This document shows positions 21,753 through 31,224 of a DNA stretch of 64,000 bases, one piece after another. The notes under the pieces were generated by a model, which worked only from the letters and a program-made list of their open reading frames with translations, was not told the DNA's origin and searched no databases. The first letter of the stretch is position 1, and every line of letters begins with the position of its first letter. A program made the translations under genes and the position numbers. Origin of the DNA: Cryphonectria parasitica EP155 (taxonomy: Eukaryota; Ascomycota; Sordariomycetes; Diaporthales; Cryphonectriaceae); assembly GCF_011745365.1 (NCBI RefSeq), contig NW_024468910.1:310001-374000 (forward strand), in the 5' to 3' direction.

Positions 21753-23262
21753 CTTCCGAATTCCTGTATTAGCAATAATAAGCTTCCTGCTTTTACAACT
21801 TTTGCATTCCTTGAGAGAGAAAAGGTATTTAGCTCTAGAAGATTGATGCTGTTGATAAGGTATATAGCTCCGCAGTTATCCAGAACTATGCTTTGGAAAA
21901 GAATATGAGATATCTGAAATGGTATTGAGAAGATTGCTGTGCTTGCTTATAGCAATACTGCCTGATTGAAGAGTTGAGAGTTAAAGATAGCATTTATTTG
22001 AAGGAACTAAGGATGCTTTGTTTCAGGCTTGAGGAGTGTTGGATCTAGCATTTTGATGTTGTGATTGAGAGATTCTAGCATTCGATAGTATCTGGATAGA
22101 GATTTCTGTTGTTCTCTGTTCTCTGTAGAATCCTTTCTATCCAGTCTTGAGAAAGCTATTTAGTTCTGATAAGATCTGAATAGAGCTTCTGATAGTTTTT
22201 GCTAGCTAGCTTAGAGAGGATCTTCTTTCTTTGCTTGTTAGATGGAGCTTTGAAGATTGAATCTGGTCTGATTCCGGTACAGGCGTACTCTAGCCTTCCG
22301 CAGTTCATAGAGCTTCATTTATGCTTCCTTTGATACGATTCGCAGGGATACTTGTAATCTCCTTTTTCGCTCTGGCTGAAAGATCCATCTTGTTTCTTTC
22401 CAGATTTTGTGCCTGAGTTGCTGAATTGTAGATTCTCTCCGTTTATAGTAGCGAACACTATTGAGCCTTTTTTCTGCTCAGGCTGAAGTCAGTAGATTGA
22501 AGCGAGATTTTATTAAAGCTATTCAATAGTCTTGATAAGCAGACTATTATCAGATGCTGTAGCGAGGAGATATTATTGCGTTTTGGCTTACTCTATCTGA
22601 AAGCAAACTCTAATAGCAGCGAGGAAGTTATTAGAGCCCTAAAGTCTCTCAACTTCATCAATGCCGTAAACCTGAGCTAGATTCAGGAGATCCTGGTGCT
22701 GCCAGCACCAGTTTTGGAAATCAGTGCCTTGCCTGATAGCTAGCTCAAGATGATAGCAGTACTGGAAGCGAACAACCTGTTTCATGCTCTCCTCGAACGA
22801 ATAGAGATCTTTCTTCAAGTTTCTGAGCACCTGTTGAATCGAGAGAAACTTCTTTCCTGAATAGGTATGCATATAAGAAACGAGAACTGATAGAGATACT
22901 GTTTTCTGAATCCAGTTTTACATCCTCTATACATTCTAATGAGCATGCAACTGCTTGTTTTAACGAAGCTGAAAGTATTTCATCTCCTGATTATAGAGAA
23001 TAGCTTGTTCCTGGATAGAAAGTAGCTTGTAGTTCTCCGTTATAATGTTTTTGCACTCCTTCTCAAGATTCTGAGTGAACTTGGAGAACTCGAGGTTGAA
23101 GTCTTCAGATTCGAGAGAGAGCGCATCTGAGCTATCTGGATCTAGATACTTCTAAACACCCTTTCCCTTGCTCTGGAACTGCAAAATGCTGTACCAGGAT
23201 GGAAAGGAGTAGATATCGGTGCACTTTACTAAGAGTGTGAGGTTGTCAGGTTCGCGCTCCAT
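21753..23262 (-). pseudogene. copia gag and 5' part of pol, RIP-damaged
   Basis: Minus strand. ATG at 23262 opens MEREPDNLTLLVKCTDIYSF, with SWYSILQFQSKGKGV followed by a stop where copia gags have Trp. Further on is VVRFQYCYHLELAIRQGTDF (about 22760-22700) and a zinc-knuckle-like CESYQRKHK...MNC near 22345-22300 (second Cys now Tyr). Several TAG/TAA codons lie at Gln/Trp positions. The gene is cut at 21752 by chromovirus B and continues as pol at 14330. Confidence 0.75.
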
Positions 23263-23368
23263 CGTAGGCTTGATGGAGCGTGAGTATGACTGTTTGGAAC
23301 AAAAGATGTGTTCTGAAAGAATAAGAAGTGAACAGCTCAGTCTGTTTCGATAGATAAGGGGAAGATTA

Positions 23369-23393
23369 AACCCGATTCTTGCGAACCGGGCTT
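23369..23393 (-). other. hairpin in the copia leader next to the 5' LTR
   Basis: Between the 5' LTR and gag, where the primer-binding site belongs, an imperfect inverted repeat (AACCCG-TTC / GAA-CGGG-TT) forms a stable stem. It resembles a tRNA T-arm in outline. Whether it acts in priming cannot be told from sequence. Confidence 0.4.
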
Positions 23394-23398
23394 ATAAC

Positions 23399-23565
23399 TA
23401 AGGAGAAACGTATAAGCTGAGCACGTGGAAGTAGCTGAATGAGTGTTGAGATTGAATCTATCTAATACAAAAAGAAGATCTTCTAAGTAACTAAACCAGG
23501 CTCTGAGATGGTTTATAAGGAGACTAAAACAGAGGGTTAGGGTTAAATATGCCCCATTTTTCACA
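23399..23565 (-). repeat. copia 5' LTR (167 bp)
   Basis: Direct repeat of 8410-8578, beginning TGTGAAAAATGGGG on the minus strand and abutting the GATTC duplication at 23566. Such short LTRs are common in copia elements. It contains the telomere-like GGGTTAGGG on the plus strand. Confidence 0.9.
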
Positions 23566-23690
23566 GATTCCTATAAGCTATTTGAAGTTAAAACTAATGC
23601 ATTAGAATATGCATTCAGAGAACAACTTAATTAGAGAAATAACTAAGAATGTTTAAGAATTATAAGCAACTTTTCGAGAAAGTTGAATAG
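23566..23690 (+). pseudogene. chromovirus A pol continuation (RNase H fragment)
   Basis: Resumes the RNase H frame broken at 8409: LFEVKTNALEYAFREQL then RIISNFSRKLN, matching the same region of D (35160-35280) and E (42170-42290). It is cut at 23690 by an S310 repeat. Confidence 0.85.
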
Positions 23691-23936
23691 TGTCAGGGCT
23701 TGTATGCGCACAAAGGAAATAGGTGGCCCTTGCGACCCCTGGTGGCGGTCCAGGGCTGCTGCGAGGGCTTCGCTCCGAAGCAGCGCTCTCGTACGATGCC
23801 GCGTGGCCATCAGGCCATTGTCATCCCATCCAGTTCAGGCCAATTGTGTACATAAGGGAAAGGGGAACAACAGGTCCAGCAGCGAAAAAGAGGAGGAGGG
23901 AGATAGGTTCAGTAGTCCCTTTGAATGAAAGCATCA
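23691..23936 (+). mobile_element. S310 element, copy 3, truncated
   Basis: First 246 bp of S310 (TGTCAGGGCTTG...) in the orientation of copy 2 and near-identical to copy 1. The last 64 bp are replaced by the LTR of element C at 23937. The missing end is not found on the far side of C, so this is a rearranged junction and not a simple insertion. Confidence 0.8.
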
Positions 23937-24391
23937 TGTTATAACCCATCCAGCATGCAGGTTACGAAACAGATTACAAGTAACAAGGACCAGGTATCAA
24001 GAATCCAACATTCTGACAAAGCATCGATTACATAACCCAGGGTTAGGGTTATAGGCACGGCTAATCAGAAGGGATAGCTTCGGATATGTGCTATTCAAAG
24101 CTAGCAGGATAACTTGGATATGTTGCTATCCAACATATCCATACTGAAGAGCTGGATATATAAGAACACATTCATTACCATTAGATAGATTCAGTACATA
24201 GCTCTTTAGTTGTTAATCTAAGTATTCAGTCTTACACACTGAGTAGCCCCAAAAGCAGTAAACACTTGCATCGCTTATTGAGAACTTGTACGATTCCGTA
24301 TTCAAGAACTTGACACTTTAATACCGCTCTTGTTAGCATAAATCCCCTTTGTATACTTTGGAATCTTCGGATTGCTGCAGTACTCATTACA
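23937..24391 (+). repeat. 5' LTR of chimeric element C
   Basis: 455 bp, TGTTATAACCC...CATTACA, beta-type U3, TATATAA box. It abuts truncated S310 copy 3 on the left and the leader TTTTGATAACTC on the right. Confidence 0.9.
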
Positions 24392-24450
24392 TTTTGATAA
24401 CTCTTGTTCAAGAACGGTTCAGTGTTATCCCTTGAGCAATACAGAACACG

Positions 24451-24917
24451 ATAGCTTCTCAGGGAACTTCTTCGTTCTCGTGCGCCCCTACTCAGGAAGA
24501 ACTAGTCAACCAGGTGTACCAGCTCACTCAGCGCATCCAGAACCTGCGCGACCAGCAGCAGGCCCAGAGCGCCACCATCGCCAACCAACAGGCCCAGCTA
24601 GCCCAACAAGCTCAGCAGGCGCAGTCTACCTCTGCAGTCACCAGCAGTGCCGGAAAAGCTTACAAGATGAACAAATCCGCTATGTATGATAGCAACCAAA
24701 AAACACTGCATGGGTTTCTTACTCATTGCAGGGCGTACTTCTTGCACTACGCAACCCAGTTCACTATGGAATCCGAGAAAGTTATCCTTGCAGGAACTCG
24801 TTTCGAAAAGGATGCTCTCATCTAGTACAAGCCTTCTCTACGCAACCACTTGGAGCATCAGGACGACCCCGACGCGCATACTCAGGATACCAAAGACATA
24901 TTCGATTCCTTTGAAGG
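24451..24917 (+). pseudogene. gag fragment of element C
   Basis: Opens at ATA (24451) in place of ATG. It reads ASQGTSSFS, a long Gln-rich segment (QQAQSATIANQQAQLAQQ), then the gag core FLTHCRAYFLHYATQF and EKVILAGTRFEKDALI. One stop (TAG, from TGG) lies near 24823. Homology to other copies ends after DSFEG at about 24917; the capsid C-terminus and zinc knuckle are missing. It is the best-preserved gag in the window. Confidence 0.8.
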
Positions 24918-25258
24918 CTTGGATTCGGGGAGCTGCTTTGACTTAACTCTGTTTGTGGAAATGAATGGGACGGAAGCCGGGCAAGCAAAGCAAGCCTATG
25001 ACAGCCGAGATGGATGCCATGACAATGGCCGCTGAAGAAGCTCGGTAAGCTTGTAGGGTTCACATTACTGCAGGGTAGAGTTCTCTTTTTCCTTAATATT
25101 TTTTTTTTTTTTTTCGTTTGATGTTTTTTTTATTTAATTTTTTTGAATAAATTTGTTTTTCATCTTCTCGCGCAGTTTAATGCTGATCGTAAAGCTATGC
25201 GAAATATTTTCAAGTATAATGCGTATATGCTAATAGTGGCGCGATTTGATATAAATAA
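24918..25258. other. non-element segment inside C, possible captured host DNA
   Basis: Unlike every other chromovirus copy, this stretch replaces all of pol. It shows no RIP damage, includes a run of 16 T and more T-rich DNA (25097-25160), and can be read as exon MTAEMDAMTMAAEEA, an intron GTAAGC...CGCGCAG (about 25048-25153) and further coding. Alternatively the T-run is the poly(A) tail of a reverse-strand retroposed sequence. No family recognised. Confidence 0.45.
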
Positions 25259-25259
25259 T

Positions 25260-25721
25260 AGCTACAACAGCCTGCACCTCAGCAGCAGCACGAATCCGTT
25301 CAGCTTCAGCCTCCTCAGCTTCCTTCTTCTCAAGCTCCTTAAGATTCTTGAGACCTCGACGGATAGCCTTGGATATCCTCTCGCGCTACATCCTTTTCTG
25401 CTGATACAACCGAGTCAACCTTAGCTCCAGCTTCTCGATCTCATTCTTCAATTTTTGGTGTTGTATCGAAGTAAGGAGAAGTTCGGCAGTGTTGGTTGGT
25501 TCTAGGATGTTACACTTCGTATAGCCTTGAGCTACGCACTTGGAACAACGAGAAGAATTCTTGGGAGAAACAGTATACGAAATCAAACTGCGCTTATTAT
25601 AATAGAAGCAAGAATGCATATCGAATTCATTAGAGATAATAGACTGAAAAAGAAAGTTCTTTTGTTTCTTTTTGTTAGAATGAGGATTCGAAGATTTGGG
25701 TTTTGTAATTCTGTTCAATAT
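25260..25721 (-). pseudogene. antisense ORF of element C, C-terminus lost
   Basis: Homologue of the chromovirus antisense ORF. The start codon is now ATA (25721), in the context AFLIEILNRI. The Cys cluster is CFYYNKRS followed by SSRCSKCVAQGYTKCNI, then a coiled coil (LKNEIEKLELRLTRLYQQKRM). A TGG-to-TAG stop is at 25383-25385, after which the frame continues ISKAIRRGLKNLKELEKKEA to AAAEVQAVV. The FDWNSV end is replaced by the inserted segment. Confidence 0.65.
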
Positions 25722-25813
25722 CTCGATTAGGAAGGCATGATCCAATGCATAAAGAGCTTGCTAGAAAACTTACGAAAGATTGTTAAGAATAACAACTAAT
25801 AGGAGGGAGATGA

Positions 25814-25903
25814 TGTTATAACCCATCCAACATGCAGATTACAGAGCAAGCTCCGCAAACAAGGGATCAGGTGTTGCAACCCAGCGTTGGACAACAGACA
25901 GTA
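25814..25903 (+). repeat. LTR of element C, left part (split by DNA transposon)
   Basis: Begins TGTTATAACCCATCC after the polypurine tract and is interrupted at the TA (25902-25903) by the Tc1/mariner-like element. It continues at 30107. The LTR at 30469 shows the uninterrupted site (AACAGTATCACATAA). Confidence 0.85.
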
Positions 25904-26050
25904 CACCCCGTTCCATTCAGGTGAACGGACCCGCTTTATTTTTGCACTTCCCAACTTCTCCATCCAAAACGCGTGTGATTTATGAGCTCGTGAAAACGCT
26001 CTTTTTTTGCTTTGACTTTTGAAGAACTTCCTCGCCTGGCTACCCCCCAA
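25904..26050 (+). repeat. left terminal inverted repeat of the Tc1/mariner-like element
   Basis: About 147 bp, matching the reverse complement of 29958-30104 with scattered transitions only. The C-rich inner end (TACCCCCCAACAC) marks where similarity fades. Confidence 0.85.
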
Positions 26051-26092
26051 CACGTAAAGCTATTCCAAACTATACGAATTTTGACTGTATAC

Positions 26093-28639
26093 ATGATAGA
26101 ATATATAGATCTATCACCAGACCTATTATCTCCAGCATCTAACAGTGCTGCTGGCGCTCAAGCGTTGCTAGCCCTCAGCACCAGTAAGTCCTACGCCTTC
26201 GAGAACAACAGCTATAGCCATATAGCTATTAACAACGAGGTATATAAGCAGGGAAATAGCTAATTCGATGTCTGATATACATCTCTTCTAGAAGATCATC
26301 TGCTTGAGCTACAGCCTATCCTCCGGAGGGCATCCCAAGAGCGCAAAGCATCCCCTCGCCGGCTTCGTTCGAACCCTAAAGCATGCATACGATTCGAGCC
26401 AGCACTCTTGAAGCCTGCTAAAATGCCTGCTAAACGCAAGGCTAAAGCTTCTTTGAAAGCTTCTGCTACAAAACGTACAATAGTACAGGAAACTTCTCGT
26501 TAACCTGAGCCTGAGAAGTTATCAGCAAAAGCTCAGGCCAGGCTGAATGCCAAAGCAGCTGCTGAAGAAGCAGCAGTCCAGCGAAAAGCTGCTGAACAAG
26601 CAGCAATTGCCGAAGAGAAGAGAGCTGAACGAGTAGCAATTGCTGAGGAGAGAAGAGCTCGAGACGAGGAACTAGCAGCGGCTCGAGAGGCTAGAAGAGC
26701 TGCTTCTAGGCGCGCTTCTGAGCAGAGAACTGCAGAGCGAGCTGCTGATCAAGCTGCTGCCAAAGCTGCCAAAGCTGCTATCACAAAAGCACAAACGCCT
26801 GCCAGCCCTATCGTAATAGAGAGCAAGGATGAGAGCGATAATGCTGAGCAAGCTGAGAACCTCGAGGCTATCGAGATTGCTACTCCAGCAGAGGTCCGCA
26901 TCGACTGGCATTATCCTCCTTATCAGCGCGCACAGTTTCGAGGAATCGCATCTCCAGAAGTGCTTACAAAGAGGTTTGCTAGCGTGCCTTGTTTCCTCAA
27001 CATCATCATCAAGAATGCTTTAACTGCTTAGCTGAACGAACAAACCATACGAGTTGCTCGAGTTGTAGAAGAACGAACTGTTTGTACTAAATATAGCTTT
27101 GCTAGGATCGTCGTGAGCAGAGGAAATACTATCCATCGAGGCGAGAAGATTCATTGCAACGAGGTAATGAACAATGATTTTCGCAGTGCTGCACAACAAA
27201 TTAGCGATGTTCTGCTCAATAGAAAGAATCCCCATTAGCTTATCATCACATATATCTTCAACCTCAAGATCAGCAGCAGCAGATATATCCCTCATGCTCT
27301 ATCCAGAGAACTCCCTCCAGCTGCAGCTAGCCAGCTAGCAGCAGATACTCAAGTCGCCATCGAAGCAAAAGCTAGCGAGTTCAACGATCTCTTCACGCCT
27401 GCAAGCACAACAGCACAAGCGCTTCAGACGCCAGGAACAGCTCGCTCGCGCTCAAAAGCCTCGAATATGCACAAGCAGATCAATGCTGAGATCGCCAGCC
27501 AGAGAAACCTTCACAAGCAGCTCAATATTCATTAGCAATGCTGTAATCCTATACGCTGTACCAACAACAGAAACAGTACCAAGTTTGCTATACATTGTTA
27601 GATCGAGCCTGATAATCATCATTTGAAGCTTGATCAACAGAACCTGATGCAATAAGCAGAGAAGATCGCAAACAAGGCTGAAAAGGCTGATATTGATCAT
27701 ATTCCACTTAGTATATATCGCCAGATCCTCAGTCGTGCTATCTTCCGTATACAAGCAATCTCGAGCACTGGAGATAGCCTTGCATCCAGCTTAACAGCTA
27801 AAGCAGCGCTAGCATCAGGTATATGGGAAGATCTCCTAAACAGAAGAGGGAAGGCATGCGCTGGGAAAAGCAACAGCTCTATCAGCAGCAATATCATCAA
27901 CATCAACGGAAGAGAAGATCCTGCGATGCTAGCGCAGTTGCTTCAAGAGCAGCTGAACAGACCCGAGTCAACAATGCCCTCATTCCTGCTACCATCAGCC
28001 CCTCCAACAATGCCTCTCTCTATATATACATCTTATCAGATGCCTGGAGCTGAGCCTTCCTCGAGATATATGCCTTCTCAGGCGCCAACTACGCCACCAG
28101 GCCGGCCAATCATGATATTCTCTTCGAGCTCTATCATGCTAGAAGAGCTTGATATAGATAGCTTTATGAACGAGTTCTTCAGAGTACTTCGATAGCGCAA
28201 GGCTCAAGATCTAGTAAAGGCTGAAGCTGTTCGTTGCATGGAAGAGAAGCTAGCTTGCGAGAATATTGCTCTCAGCAAGCTTAGCAGCGTGCTATATGGC
28301 TGGTACAATATACATAGCATTGAAACACGCACTATTAATCTGATGCATCAGTTTCTAAAGGAGTTCCTTATCGAGAAGGATAGGAATAGCATCAACTTAG
28401 CTAATCAACAGCTTAGAACCCCTTCTGTCTTGCAACAGCCTGATCAATAGCTTATACCGCCTTCGCAAGCAACAATAGCATCAGCAGCTTCGCCTGAATA
28501 GCATCAAATGTCTGGATAGCGAAAGGATTCGTTGCTTTGCAATAATCAGATACTATTGCTACCTTAGTATTGATAGCAATAGTTGAAGTGGATTAACAAG
28601 AGAGGTTGTAAAACGGAAGGAAGAAGATATAAGAAATAA
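26093..28639 (+). pseudogene. second ORF of the Tc1/mariner-like element, unknown function
   Basis: One reading frame runs from ATG 26093 to about 28566-28639 (820-848 codons), interrupted only by TAA/TAG/TGA codons at likely Gln or Trp positions. Regions: an N-terminal basic segment (AKRKAKASLKASATKR); a long Ala/Glu/Arg coiled coil (about 26530-26790); RIDWHYPPYQRAQF near 26900; a Cys/His-rich block NPIRCTNNRNSTKFAIHC followed by a stop replacing Trp and IEPDNHHLKL (27546-27624), which could bind metal; and a Pro/Ser-rich low-complexity stretch before a helical C-terminus. Not recognised. Its size and conserved frame suggest an accessory or regulatory protein of the transposon (inference). 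An upstream in-frame start at 26012 is possible but falls in the inverted repeat. Confidence 0.65.
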
Positions 28640-28809
28640 GAATCTGCAAGATCTAAGAAATCTATATATAGCAGGAAACAAGGATATAAGTAATATTAGT
28701 ATAATTTGTATAGCAATAGTCGATATATTTCTGTTTTCAAGCTCTGTTCAATACCTAGTATTCTCAAAATCCTTAGTTATATCTCATTTCCTAACTTCAG
28801 CACTATTAT
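28640..28809. other. spacer between the two convergent transposon genes
   Basis: A+T-rich DNA between the 3' ends of the two frames. No coding or structural signal recognised. Confidence 0.4.
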
Positions 28810-29871
28810 CTATCTTTCTCCTAGCTCTAGCATCTAAGCAGCTAGGAAATGCTCTCTAATATTCTCCTTCTTCTTGCCTATCGTATATACTGATTTAATT
28901 AAGAACTGGCGCTAATCATCCTCACTTTCCCAGTTATCTTGAATATACGCTGCATGCTATCGAATATATGCTTTAAGCTCGCCAAAGAAGGCTTCAATAG
29001 GATTGAGATGAGAGCTATACGAAGGGAGATACTTCAAAACAATACTAGCATTCTCGCACAGCTGCCTGAAGCTATCGTAATAGTGGAAAAACGCATTATC
29101 CATCACCAGCACGCTCCAAGAGCCAGAGAAAGAAGTACATTGTAGCAGGACTAGCTCTTGGATATATAGCAGAAAGCTCTTAGCATCAGTAGCATCCTTG
29201 TATACCAACAGAGCTATAATGCCTTCAAGAGAAAGCGCTAGCAATATCTGATACTGCATACTATAATAGATTCCTCCGCTAGGCACTCGCTTGCAAGCTT
29301 TCAATCCGCTAGATGCTTAAGCAGTTCATTGGTTTATCCCTCTCTTATTAATGCCAGATTCATCTATAAAGATGAACTGGCTTAGCTGCTACTCTCTGAT
29401 TATTCAGATATAGTCAGCACAAAGAGCTTCATTGCGCTCGAAAGCAACAAGAGCTTGTTTTTTCTTAATCCAGTTCTCGATATGAAAACAGCAGCTCAGT
29501 ATAGCTTTCGAGATCTCGAGATTGAATTGTTCGAATAGCTATAGTTGCATCTCATCGAGATATATATTGCCCTTTTCAGCCAGAAGATCAAGCAATTCTT
29601 ATCATTCGAAGTATCAGCATCTGATACAGCCAAAGTTGATGAGGAGAATAGGTTTAGAGCATACAGCTAGATGAAATAGTAGAAGCTTCGTTCGATCAGT
29701 GCAGTTCTGCTTAATGAAAATACTCCCTGTAATAATCCATCGCTTTCAAAGCTTTTGAGCATAGTCCGGAGTGATATTTACGCTGGTGGCAATATCTTTG
29801 TTGGAAAAGCTATCCTTGAGCAGGCCAGTAATGATGAAGCAGTCTCCATCGCTAAGCTGTGAGCCAGGCAT
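28810..29871 (-). pseudogene. Tc1/mariner-like transposase (DD34E), RIP-damaged
   Basis: 354 codons from ATG 29871 to TAG 28810, a normal length for the family. The N-terminal helix-turn-helix region reads MPGSQLSDGDCFIITGLLK and FSNKDIATSVNITPDYAQK. Catalytic triad: Asp in FIFIDESGINKRG (about 29375-29335), Asp in WSVLVMDNAFFHYY, and Glu in SSHLNPIEAFFGELK, with 34 residues between the last two. About a dozen in-frame stops stand where Gln, Trp or Arg codons are expected, so this copy is dead. It cuts and pastes DNA in active relatives. Confidence 0.88.
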
Positions 29872-29957
29872 TGGTCCTAATAAGGCCTAACCACCATCAT
29901 TCGATTTGCAATACTCGATTTTGGTATACTGAATAGCTTCAAAGCCGGATAGCGAGG

Positions 29958-30104
29958 GTGGGGGGCGGCTAAGCGAGGAAGTTCTTCAAAAGTCGAAGCA
30001 AAAAAAGAGCGTTTTCACAAGCCCGTAAATCACACGCGTTTTGGGTGGAGAAGTTGGGAAGTGCAAAAATAAAGCGGGTCCGTTCACCTGAATGGAACGG
30101 GGTG
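29958..30104 (-). repeat. right terminal inverted repeat of the Tc1/mariner-like element
   Basis: Inverted partner of 25904-26050; it ends ...GGAACGGGGTG directly before TA 30105-30106. Confidence 0.85.
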
Positions 30105-30106
30105 TA

Positions 30107-30468
30107 TTACATAACCCAGGGTTAGGATTGTAATGGAGGGAGGATCAATGGATCTGCTCGGAGATCCTCAGATCCTCATACCATGGATCAATGGATCTGC
30201 TAGCAGATCCATAGAGCTATACTGAAGAGCTGGATATATAAGGATATGTTCATTACTACTAGATAGACCACCAGGACATAGCTCTTCAGTCATCAATCTA
30301 AGTATTCATTTGTCACACACTTGAATAGCCCCAAAGGCGAATGATCAGCACTTGCACGGATTCCCCGTTACAATTCCGTATTCAGTGGATTCTACTTTGA
30401 TACCGCTCTTGTTAGCATAAACCCTTTGTATACTTCAGATCTTCGGATATTGCAGTGCATTCATTACA
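30107..30468 (+). repeat. LTR of element C, right part
   Basis: Continues the LTR broken at 25903: telomere-like GGGTTAGG, an 'X' type U3 built on repeated GGATC/GATCC palindromes (ATGGATCTGCT...AGATCCTCAG), TATATAA, R/U5 and the CATTACA end. Together with 25814-25903 it is about 452 bp. It is followed without a gap by another LTR. Confidence 0.85.
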
Positions 30469-30709
30469 CATCCAGCATGCAGGTCACAGAGCAGGCCCCG
30501 CCAAACAAGGAACCAGGTGTTGCAACTCAGCGATAAACAATAAACAGTATCACATAACTCAGGATTAGGGTTGTAATAGAGGGAGGATCTATGGATCTGC
30601 TCAGAGATCCTTAGATTCTTATATTATAAATCAATGAATCTGCTCGGAAATCCTCAGATTCTTATATTATGAATCAATGAATCTATCATCAGATTCATAA
30701 AACTATACT
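30469..30709 (+). repeat. second X-type LTR, left part, lacking its first ~10 bases
   Basis: Starts CATCCAGCATGCAGG directly at the end of the previous LTR and carries the same X-type U3, more damaged. It is split by chromovirus D after ATACT (30705-30709) and continues at 45689. Confidence 0.8.
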
Positions 30710-31164
30710 TGTTATGACCCATTCAACATGCAGGTTACGAAACAGGTCACGAGCAACAAGAACCAGGTGTTAAGAACCCAACGTTCTGACAAAGCATTGA
30801 TTACCTAACCCAGGGTTAGGGTTATAAGCACGACCAATCAGGAAGGATAGCTTTGAATATGTACTATCCAGAGCTAGCAGGATAACTTGAATATGTTGCT
30901 ATCCAACATATCCATACTGAAGAGCTGAATATATAAAAACACATTCATCATCATTAGATAGACTCAGTACATAGCTCTTCAGTTATCAATCTAAGTATTA
31001 GATTACTCTCTTACTCTGATAGCCCTAAAAGCAATGAATACTTGCATTGCTTATTAGAACTTATATAGTTCTGTATTTAAGAACTTAACACTTTGATACC
31101 GCTCTTGTTAGCATAAACCCTTTGTATACTTTGGAATCTTCGGATTGCTGCAGTACTTATTACA
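30710..31164 (+). repeat. 5' LTR of chromovirus D
   Basis: 455 bp, TGTTATGACCC...TATTACA, beta-type U3, TATATAA box (TATATAAAAA), telomere-like CAGGGTTAGGGTTATA near 30812-30828. TTTTGATAACTC follows. Confidence 0.92.
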
Positions 31165-31224
31165 TTTTGATAACTCTTGTTCAAGAACGGTTTAATATTA
31201 CCCTCTTAAGCAATACGGAATACA

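Larger units (their letters stand above)
8410..23565 (-). mobile_element. Ty1/copia retrotransposon with antisense gene, split by chromovirus B
   Basis: Short direct LTRs (8410-8578 and 23399-23565) and a perfect 5-bp target duplication GATTC (8405-8409, 23566-23570). Minus-strand order is 5' LTR, leader hairpin, gag, then insertion B (14336-21747), then integrase, reverse transcriptase and RNase H, a plus-strand antisense gene, a G-rich polypurine tract (CCCCCC on the plus strand at 8579) and the 3' LTR. Without B it is about 7.7 kb. Integrase-before-RT order and the RT motifs identify copia. It is inactive because of scattered nonsense changes. Confidence 0.9.
3263..23690 (+). mobile_element. 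Ty3/gypsy chromovirus copy A, interrupted and 3'-truncated
   Basis: Order on the plus strand is LTR (3263-3759), gag, protease, reverse transcriptase and the start of RNase H. The element is cut at 8409 by the copia insertion and resumes at 23566. The GATTC duplication (8405-8409 and 23566-23570) shows the two parts were once joined. It ends at 23690 where an S310 repeat begins. Integrase, chromodomain, antisense frame and 3' LTR of this copy are not in the window. Two other S310 repeats sit inside its pol. Stops at former Gln and Trp codons throughout show that it is inactive. Confidence 0.85.
23937..25813 (+). mobile_element. chimeric chromovirus C (gag plus antisense ORF, pol missing)
   Basis: Order is 5' LTR (23937-24391), leader and N-terminal gag (to about 24917), about 340 bp of unrelated DNA, the 3' part of the element carrying the antisense ORF, polypurine tract AGGAGGGAGATGA, then a 3' LTR from 25814. 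The U3 cores of the two LTRs belong to different types, so the copy joins halves of two elements. It is less damaged than A, D and E. Confidence 0.75.
25904..30104. mobile_element. Tc1/mariner-like DNA transposon with two genes (4201 bp)
   Basis: Ends CACCCCGTTCC...GGAACGGGGTG lie between TA dinucleotides (25902-25903, 30105-30106), the target duplication typical of Tc1/mariner. Terminal inverted repeats of about 147 bp (25904-26050, 29958-30104) differ only by about eight transitions. Inside are a DD34E transposase (minus) and a much larger unknown frame (plus), arranged convergently. At 4.2 kb it is far longer than simple mariner elements. Both genes carry RIP-type stops. Confidence 0.9.

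Noticed and set aside
24034..24052. Telomere or internal telomeric array
   Set aside because: Only two TTAGGG-like units, at a fixed position within each LTR; no array.
27902..28053. Alternative frame within the second transposon gene
   Set aside because: It overlaps the long frame that stays in register from 26093 to about 28600; the short alternatives are chance openings.
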